Below are positions 1-7,173 of a stretch of DNA of 63,429 nucleotides, piece after piece. The notes below the pieces were generated by a model, which saw only the letters and a list, made by a program, of their open reading frames with translations, searched no databases and had not been told where the DNA came from. The position numbers and the translations under genes are program-made. The number at the start of each line of letters is the position of its first letter. The first letter of the stretch is position 1. This stretch comes from Robiginitalea aurantiaca. Lineage in GTDB: Bacteria; Bacteroidota; Bacteroidia; Flavobacteriales; Flavobacteriaceae. The stretch spans positions 1 to 63,429 of the forward strand of contig NZ_JAUDUY010000013.1 in the NCBI RefSeq assembly GCF_030380815.1. The letters are read 5' to 3'.

Positions 1-61
1 CACTTTGGTCTTGAACTTCGAGGTAAATTTTCTTCGTGTCATTTACAGTAAATTTAATCAT
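1..61 (-). CDS. Partial CDS cut by the window edge, N-terminus only
   Basis: An ATG on the minus strand at 61..59 opens a frame with no stop up to the window edge, giving about 20 residues beginning MIKFTVNDTKK. The sequence is too short for me to assign a family. It diverges from the broken regulator that follows, and the AT-rich 62-122 stretch between them could hold a promoter. That this is a real gene is an inference from the open frame alone. Confidence 0.35.
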   Translation of the reverse strand, partial: MIKFTVNDTKKIYLEVQDQS

Positions 62-122
62 TAAACTTACTGCCCTAATTTTTGGGGTATCTACACTGAT
101 AATCAATATTTAAAAAAAGTAA

Positions 123-467
123 TTCATCAAAAGTGCCAGTTTACCATGCTACCCGGACAAGGATATTTCGCAGGGCGACCTTGCCAAAATGATTGATGTC
201 CACGCCACGCATATTTCCCGATACGAGCGTAACTTGACATCGCCCACGATTGACGTGGCGAAGAAGATTGCGGATGCTCTTGAAGTTTCTACGGACTCAC
301 TTATTTACGGCTCTGATGAACAGATTGTAAACAACAAGCTGAACGATGAAGAACTGTTGCAGTTGTTCAACAAGGTTCAGCAATTGGGCGATGAGGATAT
401 TACGAGCGTAAAGGCGATGCTTAAAGCCTTCGTTTTCCAGAAGGATTTACAAAAACAGCTTGCATAA
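123..467 (+). pseudogene. XRE-family helix-turn-helix regulator, 5' end broken
   Basis: The frame encodes a typical Cro/C1 helix-turn-helix core: ISQGDLAKMIDVHATHISRY, then a stretch ending IADALEVSTDSLIYG, and a C-terminal helical tail. The in-frame ATG at 189 falls inside the HTH, after the first helix, so it cannot make a complete domain. The frame stays open upstream to a stop at 120-122 and still reads HTH-like residues (DKDISQGDLAK), but no ATG, GTG or TTG start is in frame. The residues before DKD do not look like an HTH first helix. A small frameshift near 150-156 would restore a better match. I read this as a regulator that lost its 5' end at a recombination junction; an unusual start codon is the alternative. 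Confidence 0.6.
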
Positions 468-468
468 A

Positions 469-492
469 AAAACCACTCCGAAGAGTGGTTTT
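469..492. terminator. Bidirectional hairpin terminator
   Basis: AAAACCACTC, a CGAA loop, and GAGTGGTTTT form a perfect 10-bp stem with A/T-rich arms on both sides. It lies between the convergent ends of the XRE remnant and the small membrane-protein gene, so it can terminate both. Confidence 0.75.
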
Positions 493-495
493 GTC

Positions 496-735
496 TTACC
501 TGAACCTTTTAAATATTATCGTACTTATCAATGATAAAACTAATGATGCTATTATTAGGATATACCACCAATAAGGAATAACCCACAAAAAAAAGTACTC
601 AAAGGTTTTACCTATATTTTTAAAATATCCACCCTCTAATTTAAGAACTTCCATTCCCTCTTTTATCGTAAAAAAGTACAATATCAGCGAAGTGATAACA
701 AGAATAATCAAAAAGTGTTTTATAAATATCTTCAT
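496..735 (-). CDS. Small two-helix membrane protein, possible immunity partner of the Rhs protein
   Basis: This 79-residue protein has two hydrophobic segments (about residues 5-22 and 48-73) joined by a short polar loop, and it ends with basic residues. It starts 2 bp after the Rhs stop codon in the same direction, so the two are probably translated from one transcript. Small membrane proteins directly downstream of Rhs or other polymorphic toxins are often their immunity proteins. That role is inferred from position only, since I recognise no family. The usual alternative is an unrelated small membrane protein in the accessory segment. Confidence 0.6.
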   Translation of the reverse strand: MKIFIKHFLIILVITSLILYFFTIKEGMEVLKLEGGYFKNIGKTFEYFFLWVIPYWWYILIIASLVLSLISTIIFKRFR

Positions 736-737
736 CT

Positions 738-2216
738 TTAGTTGCCGTTTGGGTTTTGAGTTTCAAATAACTTATTATAATCCTGAATGCTGTATTGTTG
801 CCCGTTGTAATTGATATTTTGGAATACACCATCCGAATTAAAGTTTATACGGAAATCTGTATTAATTATACCTTTTCCTCCTTCTCCTGGTAGACTTGTA
901 GCAGGATTACCTTGCAAAGCTCCAACACCTATAAAAACAGAATTTCCAGCACTATCAGTAATAAAGGATTCTGTGGAAGGGAAATTATCTCCTGTTATAT
1001 TAGCCGATATGCTTAAAACTCCTGTTTCCTGATTGGAAGATATTGAGAAAGCACCATCAACATCGATATTTGGTGTTAACGCTTTTGGCGTTAGCGGATT
1101 TGCGCCTTCGATTTCTGACTGAAAACTTACCTGCTTTGCTCCTGTGGATGTCTCTCCAATTTGAACATTCTTCAAAGCATTTCTATCTGGTGCCGTATCA
1201 GTTCCTAAAAGTGGGTGATGTGTTGGGTCGCTTGTTTGCGTTCCTCCAGATACAATAGGTCTGCTTTGGTCAAAGTCAATATTTACAGCTTGTTTAACTC
1301 TTGATGTAACACTTTGAGAAGTCGTAAATCCTCTACTTGCTCCATCTCCAGAAAAACCACCGCCAAAAGTTTTGAAAGGTGCAAATGCCCTCGTGTGTAT
1401 TGAAACTTTTTCTAATCCTTCGAGTTCAAACGCATCGATTACCCTGTTCTCCGAGAAATTATAAGGGGATTGATAACTGTACTGTTCTGCCAATGGGTCG
1501 ATGCTCCAAAAACGTCCAATTGCTGGGTCGCTAAAACGAAACTTCCATTCGTGTACGTTCAACCCTAAATCCTCTGTCCATTCCTGTCCCTGATATTGCT
1601 CTTTGTTATTTACCGTTCCATTGATAACATTATTGTACCCACGGTGCAAAAGACCGAATGGATAGTAGTTTCGCTCGTGCAAAATCTCGGTGTTCGGGTC
1701 GATTGCTCCGTTCCCGTCAAGGTCTGAATAAGAGAGCCTGACGTTATTTACTTGGTCCTTGTAATTATAGACATAGTCGTACCCGCCCATCCCGTCTGGG
1801 GTCACATAGCCTTCCGGGTGGCTGAAAAACTGCAGGGCACCATTCTCATAAATATAGTTTCCCGCATATGCAGTGCGGGTCTCTACGCTGTTTTGGGTGA
1901 CTATCTTTTTGAGTTTGGTACCCATGGCATCGTAAATATATTCAATATCATCACTGCCGAAGCTCACAAGAGTTGGTAAATTCAAATGATTATATGTGAT
2001 ACTCGTAATCCCTTTATTGGCATCGGAAATCATATTGCCATTCTGGTCATATGAATAATCATCAGCGCCATCGGTCATAAAGTTGATTGCATCGTCCTTG
2101 AAACCGTACATGTCGTTGGTCAACTCATCAGATACCTTCATCAATTTATTACTATTATTTTGATAGTTGAATGTCAAATTATCCATTGTACCATAATCCT
2201 GGGCATTAGAGAGCAT
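738..2216 (-). CDS. Rhs repeat-associated core domain protein, 5'-truncated, with variable C-terminal domain
   Basis: The 492 residues contain YD-repeat-like sequence (YSYDQNGNMISD, YIYDAMGTKLKK) and then the Rhs core signature NYYPFGLLHRGY, EQYQGQEWTEDLGLN, FRFSDPAIGRFWSIDPLAEQ at about residues 185-245. After the core comes a tail of about 225 residues with no core motifs, where Rhs proteins carry their variable effector domain. Its last 90 residues (from NITGDNFPSTESF) look like a compact beta-rich domain that I recall seeing at the end of other Bacteroidetes Rhs proteins, with no known activity. Complete Rhs proteins normally exceed 1000 residues and start with a signal peptide. Here the frame is open only to about 2276, so this is the 3' part of a larger gene. 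Its nearest neighbour downstream is a two-helix membrane protein. Confidence 0.8.
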   Translation of the reverse strand: MLSNAQDYGTMDNLTFNYQNNSNKLMKVSDELTNDMYGFKDDAINFMTDGADDYSYDQNGNMISDANKGITSITYNHLNLPTLVSFGSDDIEYIYDAMGTKLKKIVTQNSVETRTAYAGNYIYENGALQFFSHPEGYVTPDGMGGYDYVYNYKDQVNNVRLSYSDLDGNGAIDPNTEILHERNYYPFGLLHRGYNNVINGTVNNKEQYQGQEWTEDLGLNVHEWKFRFSDPAIGRFWSIDPLAEQYSYQSPYNFSENRVIDAFELEGLEKVSIHTRAFAPFKTFGGGFSGDGASRGFTTSQSVTSRVKQAVNIDFDQSRPIVSGGTQTSDPTHHPLLGTDTAPDRNALKNVQIGETSTGAKQVSFQSEIEGANPLTPKALTPNIDVDGAFSISSNQETGVLSISANITGDNFPSTESFITDSAGNSVFIGVGALQGNPATSLPGEGGKGIINTDFRINFNSDGVFQNINYNGQQYSIQDYNKLFETQNPNGN

Positions 2217-2423
2217 CGGATTAAACGCATTTCGAAGGTTAAAATGTAGTATCCCACTCGTATAAATTGAGTATCTTTAAAACGGCAAAAGAGCCCATTA
2301 ATTATGCCCTAAAACGTATTGATTTAGCTCCCGGTTTGGAGATCGGTTAGGCAAACAGAAGTTAGAGTGTAAATAGTTGTAAATCAATATATTGGAGTGC
2401 TAGGAATGTCCTGCCACCCCGAC

Positions 2424-2546
2424 CGAGAAAAGCCAGACATGAAAATGTCTGGCTTTCGCGTTTCCGGGGGGCACCAAAAATTGTTTTTGTAAGCCACCTG
2501 GAAACGCAGAAAGCGGCCAGCCGGAGGGCTGGCCTGGCTTTTCTCG
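2424..2546. repeat. Nested inverted-repeat block
   Basis: The outer arms are CGAGAAAAGCCAG (2424-2436) and CTGGCTTTTCTCG (2534-2546), perfect complements. Inside lie a 12-bp stem with a GAAA loop (AAAGCCAGACAT 2429-2440 with ATGTCTGGCTTT 2445-2456), a GCGTTTCC/GGAAACGC pair (about 2458-2465 and 2503-2510), and GGCCAGCC-GGA-GGGCTGGCC (about 2513-2533). The first arm can therefore pair with either of two partners. The inner stem could be a terminator, but it has no clear T tract. The whole looks like a non-coding intergenic repeat rather than a single terminator. Confidence 0.65.
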
Positions 2547-2562
2547 AGCAACGACCCCCTTG

Positions 2563-2591
2563 AGGATCACGCGAGGTACGAGCGTAATCCT
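2563..2591. repeat. Short palindromic interspersed repeat, copy A
   Basis: AGGATCACG and CGTAATCCT enclose a short variable GC-rich centre and are near-complementary arms of one hairpin. Related copies occur at 2729-2757, 5751-5790 (diverged) and 63380-63406, all outside genes. Confidence 0.6.
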
Positions 2592-2678
2592 GGAGGGAGT
2601 GGTAGTAGGCAGTCGCAGTTGGCAGTGTGCTGCTTGAATCCGTTTAACTTCGAAAAGTCCGGAAGGAATGAAAAACGG

Positions 2679-2700
2679 ACTTCTGCCAGCAGGCAGAAGT
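2679..2700. repeat. Perfect 9-bp inverted repeat
   Basis: ACTTCTGCC, AGCA, GGCAGAAGT forms a perfect hairpin in the non-coding stretch between the Rhs fragment and the GIN lipoprotein. It has no T tract and is probably another intergenic palindrome. Confidence 0.6.
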
Positions 2701-2728
2701 AAGGGTTTGTTTCAGTACCCCCCCCTTC

Positions 2729-2757
2729 AGGATCACCGAGCGTAAGCAAGGTAATCC
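2729..2757. repeat. Short palindromic interspersed repeat, copy B
   Basis: AGGATCACC and GGTAATCCC flank a short variable centre. The arms match the AGGATCAC and TAATCC arms of the copies at 2563 and 63380. It ends a few bases from the stop codon of the GIN lipoprotein gene. Confidence 0.5.
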
Positions 2758-2764
2758 CTGGCCT

Positions 2765-3412
2765 CTAATTCGCATCGATTACTTTGCCTGAACCCGAAAT
2801 ATTGACCTCTAGAGCTGGTGTTCCTTTGTAATAAACATCCCCACTACCTTCAATATCTACATTTAAAGTGCTTATTGCGTGAACTTCGCAATCCCCACTA
2901 CCAATTATTTCTACATTACAATTTGAGACAGTGAATAGAAATCCATTGAACTTTCCCGTTCCTTCATTCTGAAGCATCAAACTTTCAGCATTTCCCTGGA
3001 TGGCGATGTTTCCGGTTCCGGAATTAAATACCTCAAAGCTCCCGCCTTCATCAACATTGGATATCTCAATGTTACCGACCCCCGTGTTTTTGATTCCATT
3101 GATTCTTTTAGCAACAATATTGGCTTTCAGACTTATATCCTCATAGTTGTTGTCATCCAAGTATAGCCTGAGTTCATTATTCACAACTTCGGTTTTTACC
3201 CGTCGGATGATATTGTCATCGGCTATAACCTCTACGGATTGTGAATTGCCCTGGGTAATCGTAACCTCGAAAACTCCTTCACTACTCACCTTGGTGAAAT
3301 CGGCAACGTTCCTAAATTCTGAAATTGGTATTCCGGAACCTACGATAGGATCCTTAGTACATGCTGTTAAAGTAATTAGTAAAACACAGATTGAAATATT
3401 AATACGTTTCAT
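2765..3412 (-). CDS. GIN-domain (DUF2807) lipoprotein
   Basis: The 215-residue protein begins with a lipoprotein signal peptide (MKRINISICVLLITLTAC, lipid-attachment Cys at about residue 18). The rest is a DUF2807 or 'head GIN' domain, a right-handed beta-helix built from short turns such as GTGNIAIQGNAE, GSGDCEVHA, EGSGDVYYKG and SGSGKVIDAN. The family sits in the periplasm or on the outer membrane of Bacteroidetes, and its biochemical role is unknown. The length is usual for the family. The gene stands alone between non-coding repeats and a CPBP protease gene. A second DUF2807 gene lies at 31986-32747 inside an ABC exporter cluster. Confidence 0.88.
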   Translation of the reverse strand: MKRINISICVLLITLTACTKDPIVGSGIPISEFRNVADFTKVSSEGVFEVTITQGNSQSVEVIADDNIIRRVKTEVVNNELRLYLDDNNYEDISLKANIVAKRINGIKNTGVGNIEISNVDEGGSFEVFNSGTGNIAIQGNAESLMLQNEGTGKFNGFLFTVSNCNVEIIGSGDCEVHAISTLNVDIEGSGDVYYKGTPALEVNISGSGKVIDAN

Positions 3413-3542
3413 GATATTTTTTTTAGGTTGATTTTATTTCATTGTATTTGTGTCCTATAACATAAAGACGCAGTAGGCCTGACAGTGTTACATGAGTGCG
3501 GGGATCACGGTTGAGGCAACCCTTGTTCTAAAATCTTAAGTT

Positions 3543-4301
3543 TTAACCAATAATATTCATTAGCAGCATAATTAACGGTATGCCATTGAGTGTGGCATGA
3601 GAGATCAGGAAAATAGTGTTGTTTTGGTACCGCTGGGTTACGTAGGACATAAACAGGGCCCCCGGCAATACCATGACTGCATTATAAGGTGCAAACAAGT
3701 GAAAAGAGGTCCATAACAAACCATGCACGATCCAGGTGTATTTGCCATGTGTCAATTCCTGTCGAGGCCACAGATAGCCCCTCCAGAGAACCTCTTCTCC
3801 CACCACATTCAGGAAATATAGTATAAGGAAAAGGCCCAGCAACCACCAATTGCCGTGAACACTATACCCGGCAAAGGTTTCCCCATTATTCATGAAATTC
3901 GTTACAACCTCTGGAGTGGGAAATGCATCGTGAATTTTTTTGACCAGAGGAAAGGCTAGTTTATAAACGGCAACATAGGAGGCTGTATCAACAGCTACAA
4001 AAAGAAGCGTCCATAACCACATCTTCCCTTTAATAGGTTTGTATCGAAAACGCGCTTTCAATGCTTTCCAGTTCCATGGATTGCCCTCTGCCCTGTAACC
4101 GTAAAGGGCGACAATAAAGAATAAAGCAAAGGGGGATATATAGGTTAAGAACAGGATGAGTTGGCTTACGCCCAACTGATCCAGATAGGGTATGACAACG
4201 CGTTCGTTAATCAAGAATAACATTGCCGCGCCTAAAAAGATGACCAACGAGGTGAGGAACCGTATGGGTTTAATTTGTGATTGTTGTTTCACCACTATCA
4301 A
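3543..4301 (-). CDS. CPBP family intramembrane glutamic protease
   Basis: The 252-residue integral membrane protein carries the CPBP/Abi (CAAX protease and bacteriocin-processing) signature: VGEEVLWRGYLW at about residues 167-178, with the EE pair E169/E170 and R174. A histidine in SFHLF (H201) and another in ISHATLNG (about H235) follow. These Glu and His residues form the active site in the Rce1-like family. Six to eight hydrophobic segments are visible. Substrates are unknown for most bacterial members, which have been linked to prenylated-peptide cleavage, bacteriocin self-immunity or signalling. It lies downstream of a membrane AraC regulator but is separated from it by a terminator, so it probably has its own promoter. 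Confidence 0.87.
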   Translation of the reverse strand: MIVVKQQSQIKPIRFLTSLVIFLGAAMLFLINERVVIPYLDQLGVSQLILFLTYISPFALFFIVALYGYRAEGNPWNWKALKARFRYKPIKGKMWLWTLLFVAVDTASYVAVYKLAFPLVKKIHDAFPTPEVVTNFMNNGETFAGYSVHGNWWLLGLFLILYFLNVVGEEVLWRGYLWPRQELTHGKYTWIVHGLLWTSFHLFAPYNAVMVLPGALFMSYVTQRYQNNTIFLISHATLNGIPLIMLLMNIIG

Positions 4302-4352
4302 TTGATTGGTTATAGAACAAAGGTGCCCTGGATTTACATGAAAATCGACCGA

Positions 4353-4387
4353 ATAAAAAAAGTCGAACCCTTTAATTGGTTCGACTT
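4353..4387 (-). terminator. Rho-independent terminator of the AraC regulator
   Basis: On the minus strand AAGTCGAACC and GGTTCGACTT form a perfect 10-bp stem (4378-4387 with 4360-4369) with an 8-nt loop, followed by a run of T (A run at 4354-4361 on the plus strand). It separates the AraC gene from the CPBP gene. Confidence 0.8.
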
Positions 4388-4421
4388 CTTATTTTCAGAC
4401 GTACGACTTTTGTGGCAGCCT

Positions 4422-5573
4422 TTAGCTACGGTATTGTTTTCGGTATTGCGTAGGGGTTAGTTTGGTATATTTTTTAAATGCCGTATTAAAGGAAGATTTT
4501 GAATTAAAGCCAACATCGTACAATATTTCGAGTATCGTGAGATTGCTTTTTGAGGTGTCAGCCAAAATTTCCATGGCTTTTTTGATGCGATATTCGTTTA
4601 CAAAATCAAAAAAATGCTGGTTTAGGTTGTGGTTTATTAAAACCGACAGTTCTTTTGAGGGCAAATCTAATTGTTTGGAAAGCCCGTAAATACTTAAGGA
4701 AGCATCCAGGTAAGGTGCTTCTGTTTCCATATGCCTCTTTAATCTGCCAACCAATTCATCGTCTCCCTTGTCTTCAACTGCCAGGGTTGCTTTTTGAGGT
4801 TTGCCGGCAATAAGTTGTTTAACCAATAGTTGTTTTGAATCTACCCTCCCGTAGAGTTCGGGTGTTTTTAAAGCCTTTATGACGAGCCAGCAAATAAATA
4901 GCAATGCCGATAGTCCTGTTATGGTCATTGCCAGCTCATAGGGTGCATCTAAATTGTTTATCAAAAAAACATTTTTGAGTGTAGAAACAAACACCTCAAC
5001 TGATATGAGTGTCAGTAGTGTAAGCAACCAATTATAATAATTGACATGGCCATTTGAATAATTTTCCAAGAGTAATTTTTTCGATCGCAGAATGACATTA
5101 AAAGATGCAATAATATAGGCAGCGATCTGAAGATGAATTAAGAGATAGACCAACTTCATTTCGATAATTAAACCTTCGTCAGCTCTCAATATTTCTATTT
5201 TCCCATCAAAATCTGCTAAGTAGAATCTGGGAATTAATATGGCTATGGCAATCACAAAAGGAAGCGCATGCCAGAGATGTTTCCATTTTAATTTGAAATC
5301 TGCATAGGTGACGGAACAGATATAAAAATAAAGCAGGGGTGGACTAAAAAAGAGTAACGTATTTAGAAATAGCACGACTCCTGGGTAATATGGCATGATA
5401 AATTGACCCATCAATATAGATCCAGCATCGATCGCACTAATTATTAAATAGATTGAAATAAGAACGTTTGAAGATCGGTTCTGAGATTTCAGGGAGAGTA
5501 AAAAGAAAGCGAAAAATAAACTTAAAAAAGAAGTGAGGATACTTAGTACATCAGCTAACGAATTTAGGACCAT
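4422..5573 (-). CDS. Membrane-anchored AraC-family transcriptional regulator
   Basis: The N-terminal 240 residues of this 383-residue protein hold about seven hydrophobic helices. The C-terminal 110 residues are an AraC DNA-binding domain with two helix-turn-helix units, including LSIYGLSKQLDLPSKELSVLI and the conserved end ILEILYDVGFNSKSSFNTAFK followed by KYTKLTPTQYRKQYR. This layout (7TM sensor fused to AraC HTH) is common in Flavobacteriia. The helices probably sense a membrane or small-molecule signal, but the ligand and targets are not visible. It has its own terminator at 4353-4387. An AT-rich leader upstream of 5573 probably contains the promoter. Confidence 0.88.
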   Translation of the reverse strand: MVLNSLADVLSILTSFLSLFFAFFLLSLKSQNRSSNVLISIYLIISAIDAGSILMGQFIMPYYPGVVLFLNTLLFFSPPLLYFYICSVTYADFKLKWKHLWHALPFVIAIAILIPRFYLADFDGKIEILRADEGLIIEMKLVYLLIHLQIAAYIIASFNVILRSKKLLLENYSNGHVNYYNWLLTLLTLISVEVFVSTLKNVFLINNLDAPYELAMTITGLSALLFICWLVIKALKTPELYGRVDSKQLLVKQLIAGKPQKATLAVEDKGDDELVGRLKRHMETEAPYLDASLSIYGLSKQLDLPSKELSVLINHNLNQHFFDFVNEYRIKKAMEILADTSKSNLTILEILYDVGFNSKSSFNTAFKKYTKLTPTQYRKQYRS

Positions 5574-5916
5574 ATCGTTTAAATTCTTCTCTAAAAATAA
5601 TGATTATAAAACCATTTGTAGCCCATCGATATTGAAAGGTTGAAGCAGTTCTCAACCAATGCCATCGCACCAGAGGGCCCCTCAACATAAGGGCCTTATA
5701 CGAGCCCTAATGGCCGTTCGGTCCAGGGCTGACCCAGTCATCTCCCATACAGGATCACGCCGTCCCTACGCCTATCTGCGACATAATCCTGCAGAATTCA
5801 AGCACCAAATAACAGATCCCAGGCTTGCATAATAAGCCCCACTTGATCGAGATCATTTCAAGCCTCCGTATTTGGACCTACCTTGTTTACTATAGAAACC
5901 ACAAGGACATTGCCTT
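5574..5916. other. Intergenic stretch without a recognisable gene
   Basis: This 343-bp gap between two divergent genes has no supported ORF or RNA. It holds a diverged copy of the AGGATCACG...TAATCCT palindrome at 5751-5790. The promoter of the AraC gene (minus) and of the C_GCAxxG_C_C gene (plus) must lie here, but I see no convincing boxes. Confidence 0.5.
5751..5790. repeat. Diverged copy of the AGGATCACG/TAATCCT palindromic repeat
   Basis: AGGATCACG at 5751-5759 and ATAATCCT at 5783-5790 match the outer arms of the copies at 2563 and 63380, but the centre is longer and no longer pairs well. This could be chance or a decayed copy. Confidence 0.35.
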
Positions 5917-6774
5917 ATGAAAGCCAGGACGGAATACCCAAACGACGCCAAGGACGTCTTTAAAGCATGCGGAACTTGTTCCCGCACGTTTGCACATTTG
6001 TTGAATCGCGAATTCAGCCATCCGGATGAAGCTATGGAAAAGGCGATGAACCCAATGGCCGGGGGTATCATGAATCAGGGATATCAATGCGGGATGCTTT
6101 GGGGCGCAGTCCTTGCTGTAGGTGGTGAGGCCTACCGAAGGCATGGGGATCCGGATGGGGCAATAGAGGCTGCTGTGAATGCCACCCAGGAACTGATCAC
6201 CTCCTTTGTGGAACAAACCGGTACGATTAACTGCAGGGATATCATTGGGATCGACCTTACCAGCGAGGCTGGCATGGCGGAGTTCATGCAGAGGGTTACC
6301 TCCCAGGGAATGGAAAACAGCCACTGCTTTAACCTGGCAGAACAATGGGTTCCTCATGCCATAGAGGCAGGTAGTAAAGGAGTTAGTACTGCCATTAATC
6401 CTATCCTTAAACCCCGTAGCTGCGCTTCAGAGGTAGTCAGGCGAATGGGGGGTACCGAGGAAGAAATGGCCATGGTGGCTGGATTTGCCGGTGGGTTGGG
6501 CCTTATAGGAGGGGCCTGTGGGGCTTTAAGTGCGGCCATATGGAAGAAGATGCTGGACTGGTGCAGGGAGCATCCGGAGAATGATCCACCCTATTTCAAT
6601 AACATAACCGCAATGAATATGCTTAAGGCCTTTAAGGAGGAAACCAATGGTGTGATGCATTGCAGCCAAATTTGTGGCCGTCAGTTTGCACATTTAGAGG
6701 AACATACGGAATATTTAAACCAGGGGGGCTGTAAACAACTTATGGAGGTTCTGGCTGTTTCTGGGAATGCTTAA
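5917..6774 (+). CDS. C_GCAxxG_C_C family protein with two cysteine modules
   Basis: The 285-residue protein has two copies of the C_GCAxxG_C_C pattern. The first is degenerate: C18 and C21, then QCGMLWG around C58, C106 and C137. The second is close to the consensus: SCASEVVRRMGG around C169, GGACGALSAA around C201, and then C216, C249, C253 and C272. The family is thought to be redox-active or to bind metal through its cysteines, but no reaction is established. Most members are about 130-150 residues with one module, so this looks like an internal duplication. No signal peptide is visible, which suggests a cytoplasmic protein. It is monocistronic, with a gene remnant directly downstream. Confidence 0.8.
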   Translation: MKARTEYPNDAKDVFKACGTCSRTFAHLLNREFSHPDEAMEKAMNPMAGGIMNQGYQCGMLWGAVLAVGGEAYRRHGDPDGAIEAAVNATQELITSFVEQTGTINCRDIIGIDLTSEAGMAEFMQRVTSQGMENSHCFNLAEQWVPHAIEAGSKGVSTAINPILKPRSCASEVVRRMGGTEEEMAMVAGFAGGLGLIGGACGALSAAIWKKMLDWCREHPENDPPYFNNITAMNMLKAFKEETNGVMHCSQICGRQFAHLEEHTEYLNQGGCKQLMEVLAVSGNA

Positions 6775-6956
6775 CCCTGAAATATACTTGTTTTTGATTC
6801 GATTTTTAATACGTTCTGATCTGGATTATGTTCAGCAACCTTTGCGAAAGCGGCAATGAAATCTCCTATGCCGCCCGTGTTTTATTTCCATTTATTTCAG
6901 CAACCGCGTTTTTATTTTCTCCTTTTCCAACTACATCTTTCAACCCAAATAAAGGC

Positions 6957-7115
6957 CTAAGTACACGGATCCTACTGTTTATGGAGATCGACCCGATTAT
7001 GAAGCCACTGAAAAAACATCCCTGGTTTGACCAGGTAATGAAGCAGATCAAAGACCGCTTTTGGGAGAATAAGGAGGAATTGGAAAAATCGCTTGAGCGA
7101 AAGGGGTTACTGTGA
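6957..7115 (+). pseudogene. C-terminal remnant of a TPR/adenylate-cyclase-type protein
   Basis: The last 44 codons of this frame (from about 6981) read DPIMKPLKKHPWFDQVMKQI and then FWENKEELEKSLERKGLL. This resembles the usual last 45 residues of flavobacterial signalling proteins with TPR repeats (adenylate cyclase or TolB-like), where a DP..DPL...PRF module ends the protein. A few upstream codons (STRILLF) continue the similarity. Everything before that is lost, since the sequence upstream does not encode TPRs in any frame. I read it as a decayed 3' gene end. The link to that family is from memory of its tail and is only moderately certain. Confidence 0.5.
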
Positions 7116-7173
7116 ACAGAATCCGGGTTTTTCTTAGGTTCGTGTGCCAAAGTTCGTCCTGCTCACAAGGGGG

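Noticed and set aside
2243-2352. Plus-strand frame ending KTAKEPINYALKRIDLAPGLEIG upstream of the Rhs fragment
   Set aside because: It looks somewhat protein-like and could be the end of a lost gene, but it has no start and no family I can name.
2567-2749. Minus-strand frame of 60 codons between the Rhs fragment and the GIN lipoprotein
   Set aside because: It runs through palindromic repeats and lacks a start context or similarity.
5651-5675. Minus-strand TGGCATT before the AraC gene, similar to the promoter-like TGGCATG
   Set aside because: The second half (TTGG at the right spacing) and the 32-bp box are absent.
6866-7150. Minus-strand frame of 94 codons over the C-terminal remnant
   Set aside because: It has Ser/Phe-rich, low-information sequence. 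The plus-strand frame carries the recognisable tail instead.
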